From assembly GCA_016756725.1 (NCBI GenBank), contig JAESII010000007.1:148985-212984 (forward strand): 64,000 bases of DNA, in the 5' to 3' direction. Under the pieces are notes generated by a model, which had not been told where the DNA came from, searched no databases, and saw only the letters and a list, made by a program, of their open reading frames with translations. Both the position numbers and the translations under genes were made by a program. Positions 1-8,957 of the stretch are shown here, piece after piece (position 1 is the stretch's first letter; each line of letters opens with the position of its first letter). Source of the stretch: Synergistaceae bacterium (GTDB lineage: Bacteria > Synergistota > Synergistia > Synergistales > Aminithiophilaceae).

Positions 1-259
1 TCTCGACATCGCCGATGAATCCGGGGAAGACCTCTCCGGGCCCCTCCACCTTACAGCGCGGCTCGATCACGTCCTTGACGGGAATGATCCTCACGCTTTC
101 GCCGGGCCTGGCGATCTCCAGACGCATCTTCGTCAGGGGAATGCCCTCAAGACACCGCAGGGCCTCATCGGAATCGACGGTGAGCAGCCCTCCGGCAAGG
201 CCCGTGGCAGGGCCGAAAACGAGGTCTTCGACGACAGCCCGGCGCAGTTCCAGTTTCAT
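1..259 (-). CDS. Glycine/sarcosine/betaine reductase component B subunit, N-terminal part (truncated by window edge)
   Basis: Minus-strand translation from ATG at 259 reads MKLELRRAVVEDLVFGPATGLAGGLLTVDSDEALRCLEGIPLTKMRLEIARPGESVRIIPVKDVIEPRCKVEGPGEVFPGFIGDV, matching the GrdE/GrdG-type N-terminus (PGESVRIIPVKDVIEPR..KVEG...FPG). Confidence 0.85.
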   Translation of the reverse strand, partial: MKLELRRAVVEDLVFGPATGLAGGLLTVDSDEALRCLEGIPLTKMRLEIARPGESVRIIPVKDVIEPRCKVEGPGEVFPGFIGDVE

Positions 260-418
260 GACGCCACCTCCCCGCCTCTCCTCCAGGAGCAGGCTTATGG
301 TTTTTCCTCCCTACTATGGTAGAACCGGAGTGAAAGGGGCGCATTAGTCGGAAGGCGCAAGAGATGCTACTCTGAAGGGGATTCTTTTGTCATCCTGCAC
401 AAATAAGGGGGGAGGTCC

Positions 419-1615
419 ATGCAGGCCGATCTCGCGCAGAACGTGGCCGAGGTGGCCCAGGCCACGATCAATCATCACGTCATCATCACCGACGAGAGGG
501 GACGGATCATCGGCGCCAGCCAAAAGGAGCGCGTCGGATGCCTCCACAGCCCCTCCCTTGAGGCCATCAACCGAAGAAAGGAAGTGGTGACTTCCGTCGA
601 CGAGGCCCGGCGCCTCGGTGACGTCCGCCCCGGCGTCACACTGCCCATCGAGCTCGCCGGGGAGATCGTCGGCTCCGTCGCCATCGCTGGCCCGCCGGAC
701 GAGGTGATCCGCTTCGGCCATCTCGTCCGGCGCGAGGCCGAAGTCTTTCTCAAGGAACGGATGCTCCTTGAGGCACAGCTTCTCCGCGAAGGGGCGCGTC
801 AACATCTCGTCCAGGAGATCTACGCCTTTTCCGGCGGCGACATGGACCGGGACTTTCTCCTCGCCCGGGGCCGGGAGATGGCCATCGATCTGGCCCTTCC
901 CCGGCTCTGCATCGTCATCGACCTGGCTCCTTTTCTGACGGGCGAGGCCAAGGCGGAAGAAGGCCCCGCAAGACGGAGGATCGCCGCCGAGATCGAGGGA
1001 GCCTTCCGGGGCCATCAGGACCTGACGGCCCTTTTGGGCAGCGACAAGCTCGTCGTCATTCCCGCCGTGCCGCGCAAGGGAGGCGCCTTCCTGGAGGAGC
1101 TGACCGGCCGCTGCCGCTCCCTGGCCGAAAGCCTGGACCGCCGGGGCCGGCCGATCTCCTTCGGCATCGGGCCCACGGCGGAAGGCCCCGAAGAGCTCTC
1201 CCAGTCGCTGCGCAGCGCCTGGCGGGCCCTCGTCCTGGGACGGCGGGCTACAGGCGGCCCCGGCATCTTCCTCTACGAAGACTACCTCCTCGACGATCTC
1301 CTGGCCGGCGCCGACCGCCGTCTGGCCCGCACCTTCGTTCGGCGGACCCTGGGCGATCTGGCCGATCAGCACGACTTCGACGAACTGAAGACCACCGTCC
1401 GGGCCTGGATGGCCTCTCCCTTCCATCCCGGCCGTGCGGCGAAGGAGCTGGCCATCCACCGAAACACCCTCAGTTACCGGCTCGACAAGATCGGCCGCCT
1501 CACGGGCCTGGACCTTCGCGACTTCCGCCAGCTCTTTTCGCTGGCCCTGGCCCTCCGCATCCGAGAACACCCGGCCCTGGCGGAACCGAAACGGAAGGAC
1601 GGCGAATGCAAATGA
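419..1615 (+). CDS. CdaR/PucR-type transcriptional regulator (sugar-diacid recognition domain plus C-terminal HTH)
   Basis: N-terminus LAQNVAEVAQATINHHVIITDERGRIIGAS; C-terminal PucR-type HTH AAKELAIHRNTLSYRLDKIGRLTGLDLRDFRQLFSL. Confidence 0.85.
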   Translation: MQADLAQNVAEVAQATINHHVIITDERGRIIGASQKERVGCLHSPSLEAINRRKEVVTSVDEARRLGDVRPGVTLPIELAGEIVGSVAIAGPPDEVIRFGHLVRREAEVFLKERMLLEAQLLREGARQHLVQEIYAFSGGDMDRDFLLARGREMAIDLALPRLCIVIDLAPFLTGEAKAEEGPARRRIAAEIEGAFRGHQDLTALLGSDKLVVIPAVPRKGGAFLEELTGRCRSLAESLDRRGRPISFGIGPTAEGPEELSQSLRSAWRALVLGRRATGGPGIFLYEDYLLDDLLAGADRRLARTFVRRTLGDLADQHDFDELKTTVRAWMASPFHPGRAAKELAIHRNTLSYRLDKIGRLTGLDLRDFRQLFSLALALRIREHPALAEPKRKDGECK

Positions 1616-2274
1616 GCCTGCTCGCATTTCAGAATCTCCGCTTCTCCCTCAACGACGGGCCCGGTCCCGCTCTGGCCGGGCAGGTGCAGCCCCGATCAGT
1701 TCTGGAGATCAAGGGCCCCTCGGGAGCCGGAAAATCGACGCTTCTCCGCGTCCTGGCCCGGCTTTCACCCTTCGAAGAAGGGAACATCACCTTCCGGGGC
1801 AAGCCGTCATCGACCGTGGCAGCCCCTCTCTGGCGGCGCCAGGTCCAGTACCTGCACCAGCAGCCCGTCCTCGTCGACGGCACCGTCGAGGACAATCTCC
1901 GCCTTCCCTGGAGCCTCAAGGGATACCAGGAGGTTCCGCGCCCGGAAGAGGACGATCTTTTCTCCGCCCTCGAAAGGTTGAGCCTCGACGGAAGTCTCCT
2001 CCACCGCGACAGCCGCCTTCTTTCAGGCGGGGAAAAGGCCCGCGTCGCCTTGGCCCGAAGCTTTCTCGCCGGGCCGACGGTGCTCCTCCTCGACGAGCCG
2101 ACGGCCTCCCTCGACGAGGAAAGCCGCAAGGCTCTGCTGAAGGCCCTTCGACAATGGCTTGAGATCGGGGCCGACGAGCGGGGCCTCGTTCTCGTCTCTC
2201 ACCGCGACGACAGGGCCTACTTCGATCGCGGCATGACCCTCGAACTGGAACCTCGCCGAGGCGGACAGTCATGA
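1606..2274 (+). CDS. ABC transporter ATP-binding protein (FetA/YbbL-like)
   Basis: Walker A GPSGAGKST, signature LLSGGEKARVALARSF, Walker B VLLLDEPTASLD; directly followed by a FetB-like permease. Confidence 0.88.
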   Translation: MQMSLLAFQNLRFSLNDGPGPALAGQVQPRSVLEIKGPSGAGKSTLLRVLARLSPFEEGNITFRGKPSSTVAAPLWRRQVQYLHQQPVLVDGTVEDNLRLPWSLKGYQEVPRPEEDDLFSALERLSLDGSLLHRDSRLLSGGEKARVALARSFLAGPTVLLLDEPTASLDEESRKALLKALRQWLEIGADERGLVLVSHRDDRAYFDRGMTLELEPRRGGQS

Positions 2275-3077
2275 GCACCGTGACGCCGATCATCACCGAC
2301 CTGCAGCTTCTGACCTCCCTTTCGCTCCTTCTCGTTTCCGGAGCAGTATCGGCCCTTTTCGACCTGGGCCTTCTCCGGTCCCTCCTCTGGGGAGCCTTCC
2401 GGGCCTTTCTTCAGCTCACCCTCATCGGCTACGCCCTGGGCTTTCTCTTTTCCCAGGAGAGGCTTCTCGTCGTCGCCGCCGTCGTGACCGTCATGACAGG
2501 TATCGCCACCCAGGCAGCCACGTCCCGGGTCCCGTCGGTGCAGCGCTTCCCTCATCTGCTGGCCTTCGGCTCCCTCTGGGCCAGCACCTTTCTGGTTGGG
2601 ACCATCGTCCTGGCCCTCGTCATCAGGGCCGACCCCTGGTACACGCCGCGCGTCGCCATCCCCATCTTCGGCATGATCCTCGGCAACGCCATGACGGGCA
2701 TCTCCCTCTCTCTGGAGCGGCTCTTTTCCTCCGTCCGGGAGGGATCGGAAACGGTCGAGGCCCTTCTCGCCCTGGGAGCCACACCCTGGGAGGCCGTCCA
2801 GGGCCGCGTCCGCAGCGCCATCGGGGCCGGCATGACGCCGACGATCAACAACCTCATGGTCGTCGGCCTCGTCAGCCTGCCGGGAATGATGACGGGCCAG
2901 ATTCTGGGCGGTGCCGATCCTCTCCAGGCCGTCCGCTACCAGATCGTCGTCATGTACATGATCTCCGCCGCCGTCGCCGCAGGCTGTCTTCTTTTGACGG
3001 GCCTCGGCTACCGGCGGCTCTTCACCGCCGACGGAGCCCTCCGGCCGGACCTGAGAGAGAGCCTCAGAAACCGCTGA
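2271..3077 (+). CDS. fetB: FetB/YbbM family (UPF0014) ABC permease
   Basis: LRSLLWGAFRAFLQLTLIGYALGFLF and GMILGNAMTGISLSLERL...EALLALGATPWEAV...LPGMMTGQILGGADPLQAVRYQIVVMYM are typical of UPF0014. Confidence 0.85.
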   Translation: MSTVTPIITDLQLLTSLSLLLVSGAVSALFDLGLLRSLLWGAFRAFLQLTLIGYALGFLFSQERLLVVAAVVTVMTGIATQAATSRVPSVQRFPHLLAFGSLWASTFLVGTIVLALVIRADPWYTPRVAIPIFGMILGNAMTGISLSLERLFSSVREGSETVEALLALGATPWEAVQGRVRSAIGAGMTPTINNLMVVGLVSLPGMMTGQILGGADPLQAVRYQIVVMYMISAAVAAGCLLLTGLGYRRLFTADGALRPDLRESLRNR

Positions 3078-3088
3078 CAGCCCCTCGC

Positions 3089-3133
3089 GACAAGCGGGGA
3101 AGCCGCCCGGCCCGGGCGGCTTCCCCGCTTGTC
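3089..3133. terminator. Perfect inverted repeat between convergent genes (bidirectional terminator candidate)
   Basis: gacaagcggggaagccgcccgg / c / ccgggcggcttccccgcttgtc: 22-bp arms, 1-nt centre. Confidence 0.8.
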
Positions 3134-3155
3134 TCTGAAGAAGGAGCAGAAAAGC

Positions 3156-4490
3156 TCAGGCCAGAGGCCTTTCGCTCTCGATGAAGCGGACGCCTTCCTC
3201 CTCAAGGAGCTTCAGTGCCGGCTCGTAGACCTCGGGCAGGACCGGGGCATGAACGCCGGGGACGTTGAACCCGCCGCGGAGGATGAGGAGAGCGCCGATG
3301 GCCGGCGGAATGCCCGTCGTCCGCGCGATGGAGGTGTCGCCGTCGGGAATGCCGTAGTCGACGAGGGTCGAACGGCGCTCGACGACGGAGCCATCGGCCT
3401 TTTCGATGACATAGCGGTGCTCCATGACCACGAGATCCCTCTCGCCAGGTGCGAAGACGAGTTTTTCTCCGTAGAGGAAGGAGACGACGTCGCGGAGACT
3501 CCCCTTCTCCATGGGGATGGGCCTCTCGTCGAGCAGGCCCAGCCAACGGAGCTTCATGTAGACTGACGAGTAGGGCGCCAGGCCGAGGAACTTTCTCAGG
3601 GCCTCGTCCACATCGTCTCCCGCAGCGGCGCCGACGAGCTGTCCCGTGAGACCGGCGAAGGTGAGTCCCCTGAAGTCACGTTCGTCGAGATCGAAAAGGT
3701 GCAGATCCTGCATGGCGCAGATCATCTCGGACCAGCCGGGGAAGCGGAGCGTCCCCCGGTAGACGGTCTTCACTTCGGGCATGCCGTAGTGCTCGATGTA
3801 GGGCAGGGAATCGGCGTTGGCGTACTGCTCGAACCAGCCGCAGCCGGCGATCTCGATGAGCGATGCCTTGCGGAAGGTCTCCCCGTCGGGCCAGATCACG
3901 ACCTGGCCATCCTGGAGGATCCGAGCCTCCCGCTTGCTCGCCCCGATGAGTCCCGAAGGAGCCCAGGAGAGCTTGTAGCCCAGGGGATTGTCGTTGGCCT
4001 CCCGGGCCGGCAGAGCGCCGCACCAGGAGTGGAAGGAGCGGATTTTGCCTCCGCCCTGGTGGATCTCGTGGATCGTCTTGGCCGCCGACATGTGGTCGAT
4101 GCCGGGGTCGAGACCGAGCTCGCAGAGAAGGACGAGCCCCTTCTCCTTCGCCTTGCCGTCAAGGGCCCTCATGTCGTCCTTGATGTAGGAGGGGTTGACG
4201 TAGTGGATGCCCGCCTCGACACAGGCCGCCGCCGCCGGAGCCATGAGGGCCGCCGGAAGGAGGTTGATGACGATGTCGGGCTCGACCTCAACCAGGATGG
4301 CGGGCAGTTCGGTGGCGACGTCGCGGACCAGCCCCCTGCCGCGGGGATTGCCCTTGAGGACCCGGTCGAAGTTGTCCCCGTTGAGGTCGACGACGGTCAC
4401 CGAGACTTCGGGATCGCGCAAAAGGTATTGGACGCAGGGACCGGCCACTCTTCCGGCCCCGAGGACGAGAACATGCTTCACGGCAAACAC
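3156..4490 (-). CDS. Saccharopine dehydrogenase family protein
   Basis: N-terminal Rossmann VLVLGAGRVAGPCVQYLL, then CVEAGIHYVNPSYIKDDM and ELGLDPGIDHMSA typical of saccharopine reductase/dehydrogenase. Confidence 0.88.
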   Translation of the reverse strand: MFAVKHVLVLGAGRVAGPCVQYLLRDPEVSVTVVDLNGDNFDRVLKGNPRGRGLVRDVATELPAILVEVEPDIVINLLPAALMAPAAAACVEAGIHYVNPSYIKDDMRALDGKAKEKGLVLLCELGLDPGIDHMSAAKTIHEIHQGGGKIRSFHSWCGALPAREANDNPLGYKLSWAPSGLIGASKREARILQDGQVVIWPDGETFRKASLIEIAGCGWFEQYANADSLPYIEHYGMPEVKTVYRGTLRFPGWSEMICAMQDLHLFDLDERDFRGLTFAGLTGQLVGAAAGDDVDEALRKFLGLAPYSSVYMKLRWLGLLDERPIPMEKGSLRDVVSFLYGEKLVFAPGERDLVVMEHRYVIEKADGSVVERRSTLVDYGIPDGDTSIARTTGIPPAIGALLILRGGFNVPGVHAPVLPEVYEPALKLLEEEGVRFIESERPLA

Positions 4491-4507
4491 ACCTTTCTTT
4501 CTGAAGG

Positions 4508-4537
4508 CCGGGGAGCCCCCTCTTCGGGGCTCCCCGG
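4508..4537. terminator. Intergenic stem-loop between saccharopine dehydrogenase and NhaC genes
   Basis: ccggggagcccc-ctcttc-ggggctccccgg; no clear U-tract. Confidence 0.5.
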
Positions 4538-4561
4538 CCGGGAATAGCCTTCTGTCGACGA

Positions 4562-6103
4562 TCAGGCCTGGGGTTTGGAGGCGTACTTGCGGTCCGACAG
4601 CTGTTCGCCCCAGATCTTGCCGAAGGTGACGATGAAGAGGAACACGAGGCCTACGGCCAGGGCGAGGACGACGGGCGAATCGAAGAAGCCGGCCACGAGA
4701 TAGGAGATGATGCTTGCCAGGGCGACGGTTACGGCGTAGGGCAGCTGAGTCTTGACGTGATCGATGTGGTCACAGGCGGCCCCCATGGAGGATAGCACGG
4801 TCGTGTCCGAAATGGGAGAGCAGTGATCGCCGAAAAGACCTCCGCTGAGGACGGCTCCGATGGAGGCGTAAAGCGGGGCGCCCAGGGCCGCCGAAGCGGG
4901 AATGGCCAGAGGCACGAGGATGGCGAAAGTACCCCAGGAGGAGCCGGTGGCGAAGGAGATGGCCGCGCCGGTGATGAAGAGAAGGGCGGGGATGGCCCAG
5001 CCGGGGACGTTGCCCTGGGCGATGCCGACGATGTAGTTGGCCGTTCCCAGGGCCTTGCAGACCGAACCCAAAGACCAGGAGAGGACGAGGATCATGAGGA
5101 TGAAGACGATCTCCTTGGCCCCGTCCATGTACATCTTGAAGGCCTCGGCGCCGGTCTTGACCTTGTAGTAGAGCATAAACCCGATGCAGGTCACGGCACC
5201 CATGAAGTAGCCGAAACAGAGAGCCGACCGCAGGACGGGACCGGGGGCGGGCTTGAAGGGGAAACCATGGGGGATGAGCAGGCCGAAAATGCAGGCGAAG
5301 AGAACGACGAGGGGGACGATCATCATCGTCGCATTGGCCTTGTTCCCCCTGTCCTGACTGATGTCGACGGCGGGACGGGCCGGCTTGGCTTCCGGCCAGA
5401 GGGGCTGCCCCGTCTCGAGGGTACGCTTTTCGGCGCGGTACATGGCGCTGAACTCAAAGCCCAGGAAGGCCACGAGGGGAATCATGACGAGCGTCCCGAT
5501 GGCGTAGAACTGGAAGGGAATGACCTTGACGAAGGCGGCGAACTCCGATTCGACCATGCCGAGGGCATCGAACTCCTTCTTGATGAGACCCATGATGTAG
5601 ATGCCCCAGCCGATGAAGGGGACGAGAATACAGACCGGCGAAGCCGTGCTGTCCAGAAGCCAGGCCAGCTTCTCGCGGCTGATGCGGAGCTTGTCGGTGA
5701 TGGGCTGGAAGGTGGGACCCAGGATGAGGGGATTGCCCGAGTCGGAGAAGAAGATGGCCAGCCCGCCAAACCAGACGGCCATCTGGGCCTTGGCGCGGGT
5801 GTTGATCCAGGAGGCCACCTTGGCTGCGAAGGCGTTGGCCCCACCCGAATGGGTGATGACGCCGACGAATCCGCCGATGAAGACCATCATGACGAGCAGG
5901 CTCGAGTTGTAGCCGTCAGCAGCCTGCTTGAAGATGTAGTCCTTGATGAAGAGGGTCAGGGCCTCGATGGGGTTCCATCCGGCCAGAGCCAGGGCTCCCA
6001 GGAGACCGCCGAAAAAAAGGGCCGTGATGACGTTCTTGTACTTGATGGCGATGATGACGGCCACCAGAGGGGGAAGAATAGAAAAAATGCCGTAATGCTC
6101 CAC
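4562..6103 (-). CDS. NhaC-family Na+/H+ antiporter
   Basis: Multi-TM protein with [37 protein letters not shown], an NhaC signature; GTG start at 6103 (VEHYGIFS...) preceded by gggagg. Confidence 0.87.
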   Translation of the reverse strand: [513 protein letters not shown]

Positions 6104-6278
6104 CGATAACGCCTCCCTTTCGTCCTGCACGGGGCAGGGTTTCTCACCGTTCCCGCCGCCGGACCCTCCCTGAACCACTCACCTCCTTTGTCGGGACGGC
6201 CCCGTCGGGGCGGGTGGAACAGACCGCTTGACGGCACCGACGTCTTTCAGACGGCGGAAAAGCGACAGCGGAACAGCC

Positions 6279-6983
6279 CTAAACGTAGCGGGCGGGCTGG
6301 AGACCCGTCGTGGCAATGAGAGGCATGCGCCGGGTCATGAGGGAGTAGGTCGTAAAGATGTGGGCCTTCATCGTCGCCTCGGCCAGGGTCCCGTCACCGG
6401 AGGCGATGGCCTCGACGATGCGCTCGTGCTCCTGGCAGCTCCGTGACTGGGAGGGGTCACGGAGAGGGCGGTCCGGTTCCTCGGGAACGTAGAAACGATC
6501 GAAGAAGAAGATGTAGAGCTCGGAGCGCCAGAAGGTCTGACGGACGAACCTCTCGATGTAGGGGTTGTGGGCCATCGTCGCCAGGAGCAAGTGGAACTCC
6601 TTGTTGATGTCGGTATACTCCTGGAGCTGACCGGTGCGGTAATGGTCCTTTTCGCGTTCGAGAAGATCCCGGACGTAACGGAGATCCTCCTCGGTACGGG
6701 ACTGGGCCGCCTCGAGAGCGGCCTTTCCCTCGAGATAGATCCGGGCCTTGAAGGTATCGCGCATGTCCTCCGGCGTCAGCTTCGGGACATAGCATCCCTT
6801 GCCGTCGTGGGCCTCGAGAAGCCCTTCGGCAACGAGCTGCCTCATGGCATTCCGGATCGGCGTCCGGCTCAGGCCGAAGGCCTGGGCTAATTCAGACTCG
6901 ACCAGGCGATCGCCTGGCCCGTAGGCCCGGGAGAGAATGAGCTCGATGATTCTCTGATGGGCCCGTTCCTCAGCTGTAGGCAA
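6279..6983 (-). CDS. GntR family transcriptional regulator (FCD domain)
   Basis: wHTH AHQRIIELILSRAYGPGDRLVESELAQAFGLSRTPIRNAMRQLVAEGLL; FCD-type C-terminus; TTG start. Confidence 0.87.
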   Translation of the reverse strand: MPTAEERAHQRIIELILSRAYGPGDRLVESELAQAFGLSRTPIRNAMRQLVAEGLLEAHDGKGCYVPKLTPEDMRDTFKARIYLEGKAALEAAQSRTEEDLRYVRDLLEREKDHYRTGQLQEYTDINKEFHLLLATMAHNPYIERFVRQTFWRSELYIFFFDRFYVPEEPDRPLRDPSQSRSCQEHERIVEAIASGDGTLAEATMKAHIFTTYSLMTRRMPLIATTGLQPARYV

Positions 6984-7175
6984 CGTTTATTCCCTTCTTT
7001 CACTAAGTCGTATCCCGAAGGGGATCCCAACCAGAACATACCGGACTCCAGAAGGATTGTCAAGTATACTTGACCTTCTTTTCTGTGTTTCCTCTTTCCT
7101 CCCTCTCCGAGGGGGTGTTTTTCGCTGCACCGCGGTGTATGCTCTTGCCGAGTCCCACAAAGGAGGTCTTGTGCC

Positions 7176-8339
7176 ATGGCCGGCTCCGGTCCCCTTATCC
7201 TTCGTCTGACAGCGGCCAACTTCGCCGTCAACGGCGTGAGCAACACCTATTACCTTCTCGCTGCCTACCTGACCTGCCTGGGCCTCGACGACCCCCGCGC
7301 CGCCGGCTGGGTTCTCGGCAGCTACTACGCCGCCTCGACTCTTTCGCGCCCCTTCGTGGGGTGGCTCGTCGAGCGACTCCCCTTCCGGGCAAGCTTCCTC
7401 GTCGGCGGAGCGGGCCTCCTGGCGGGAACGCTGGGGCTGGCCCTTTCTGGTCCCTCTCTGGCGATGCTCCTTTTCTGGCGCTCCCTGACGGGCATCGGGG
7501 CCAGCCTCTTTCTCGTGGCCCTCACCACCTACCAGACCCTATGCGTTCCCGAAGATCATCGGGGATCGTCTTTCGCCCTCACATCGGCAGGAAGCATCGC
7601 CCCCCTGGTGACTGTCGTCCCCCTCGCCGAGGCCTTTCTCACCGGCGGTCACCCTCGGGCCTATGTGCTGCTCCCTGTGGCGATCTCCCTGTTCTGTCTT
7701 CTCCTGGCCCTACCCTTCGACCCCGGCGAACGGTCCATCGAACCGGGAGAGAAGCCCGGCACCTACGTCGAACTCTTCAGGCGACGGCCCATCGTGATCC
7801 TCTTTCTCTCGGTGACGCTCTTTGCCCTCACCGACGCGGCCATGCTCTCCGTGACGGGACTGGCCCATTCCAAGGGGCTCGTCGCCTCGGGCTTCATCGC
7901 CGCTAACGCCGGTCTGTCGGTGCTGATCCGCGTCACGGCCTTCCGCCTTATGGACCGTCTTCCTCGGATGGCCCTCGTCGCCCCCTCCCTGGCTTTCACC
8001 TCATTGGGGCTACTTCTTGCCTCCTTTGCGGAGGGCAACGCCAGTTTCACGGCCTGCGGCCTCCTTTTCGGCATCGGCATGGGCTTCGGCTTCCCCATGC
8101 ACCTGGCCCTCATCGGCGACGTCGCTCCCCGCCACCTGAGGGCCAAGGCGTCGTCGATGGTCTGGTTCTTCATGGCCTGCTGTTTCTCCCTTTCGCCTCT
8201 CATCATGGGCTACCTGGCGGCCCTCTGGAATTACGAGGCGGCCTTCCGTCTCTTCGGCGGCGGCCTGATCGTCATCGCCCCTCTCCTTCACTGGGGACTC
8301 TGGCTCCCCCTGGCCCGGCACAGGATGACCACGGCATGA
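7176..8339 (+). CDS. Major facilitator superfamily transporter
   Basis: 12-TM-like hydrophobic protein, MFS pattern GWVLGSYYAASTLSRPFVGWLVERL. Confidence 0.82.
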   Translation: MAGSGPLILRLTAANFAVNGVSNTYYLLAAYLTCLGLDDPRAAGWVLGSYYAASTLSRPFVGWLVERLPFRASFLVGGAGLLAGTLGLALSGPSLAMLLFWRSLTGIGASLFLVALTTYQTLCVPEDHRGSSFALTSAGSIAPLVTVVPLAEAFLTGGHPRAYVLLPVAISLFCLLLALPFDPGERSIEPGEKPGTYVELFRRRPIVILFLSVTLFALTDAAMLSVTGLAHSKGLVASGFIAANAGLSVLIRVTAFRLMDRLPRMALVAPSLAFTSLGLLLASFAEGNASFTACGLLFGIGMGFGFPMHLALIGDVAPRHLRAKASSMVWFFMACCFSLSPLIMGYLAALWNYEAAFRLFGGGLIVIAPLLHWGLWLPLARHRMTTA

Positions 8340-8920
8340 CCGTCCGCTGTCCCTGGGCCGGCACGGACCCCCTCTACGTGGCCTATCACGACGAGGAGTG
8401 GGGCGTGCCCTTGAGGGAAGACCGCAAGCTCTTCGAGTTTCTCCTCCTCGAGGGAGCTCAGGCCGGGCTGAGCTGGATCACCATTCTCCGCAAGCGCGAA
8501 GCCTACCGGAAGGCCTTCTCGGGCTTCGACGCCGAGGCTGTGGCGGCCTTCGGCGAAGGGGATATCGCCAGGCTGCTGGAGGACAGGGCCATCGTAAGGA
8601 ACCGGCGGAAGATCGAGAGCGCCGTCACCAACGCCCGAGCCTTCCTCGCCGTCGTTGAAGAGAGGGGATCCTTCTCCTCCTTCCTCTGGGACTTCGTCGA
8701 CGGCAGGCCGATCCGCAACAGATGGCGCACCGTCGATGAGATTCCTCCATCAACGCCTCTCTCGGAGAAGCTCAGCAGAGAGCTGAAGTCCCGCGGTTTT
8801 GCTTTCGTCGGCCCCACCCTCTGTTACGCTTTCATGCAGGCCACGGGGATGGTCAACGATCACCTTCTGAGCTGCTTCCGCCGCTGCGAGATCCTCTGTC
8901 ACGAAGGAGGGGCGCCCTAG
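8336..8920 (+). CDS. tag: DNA-3-methyladenine glycosylase I
   Basis: RCPWAGTDPLYVAYHDEEWGVPLREDRKLFEFLLLEGAQAGLSWITILRKREAYR...FVGPTLCYAFMQATGMVNDH. Confidence 0.95.
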   Translation: MTVRCPWAGTDPLYVAYHDEEWGVPLREDRKLFEFLLLEGAQAGLSWITILRKREAYRKAFSGFDAEAVAAFGEGDIARLLEDRAIVRNRRKIESAVTNARAFLAVVEERGSFSSFLWDFVDGRPIRNRWRTVDEIPPSTPLSEKLSRELKSRGFAFVGPTLCYAFMQATGMVNDHLLSCFRRCEILCHEGGAP

Positions 8921-8945
8921 GGCGCCCCTCCTTCGTGACAGAGGA
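8892..8945. terminator. Perfect 54-bp palindrome spanning the tag stop codon; bidirectional terminator candidate
   Basis: TCCTCTGTCACGAAGGAGGGGCGCCCT|AGGGCGCCCCTCCTTCGTGACAGAGGA, 27-bp arms, no spacer. Confidence 0.75.
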
Positions 8946-8957
8946 CAAACGCTGGCC

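Noticed and set aside
344-1627. 427-aa ORF antisense to the CdaR-type regulator
   Set aside because: Antisense shadow ORF; the sense strand has recognisable CdaR/PucR motifs.
4823-6109. 428-aa ORF antisense to nhaC
   Set aside because: Low-complexity acidic/Gly composition typical of shadow ORFs; the sense strand is NhaC.
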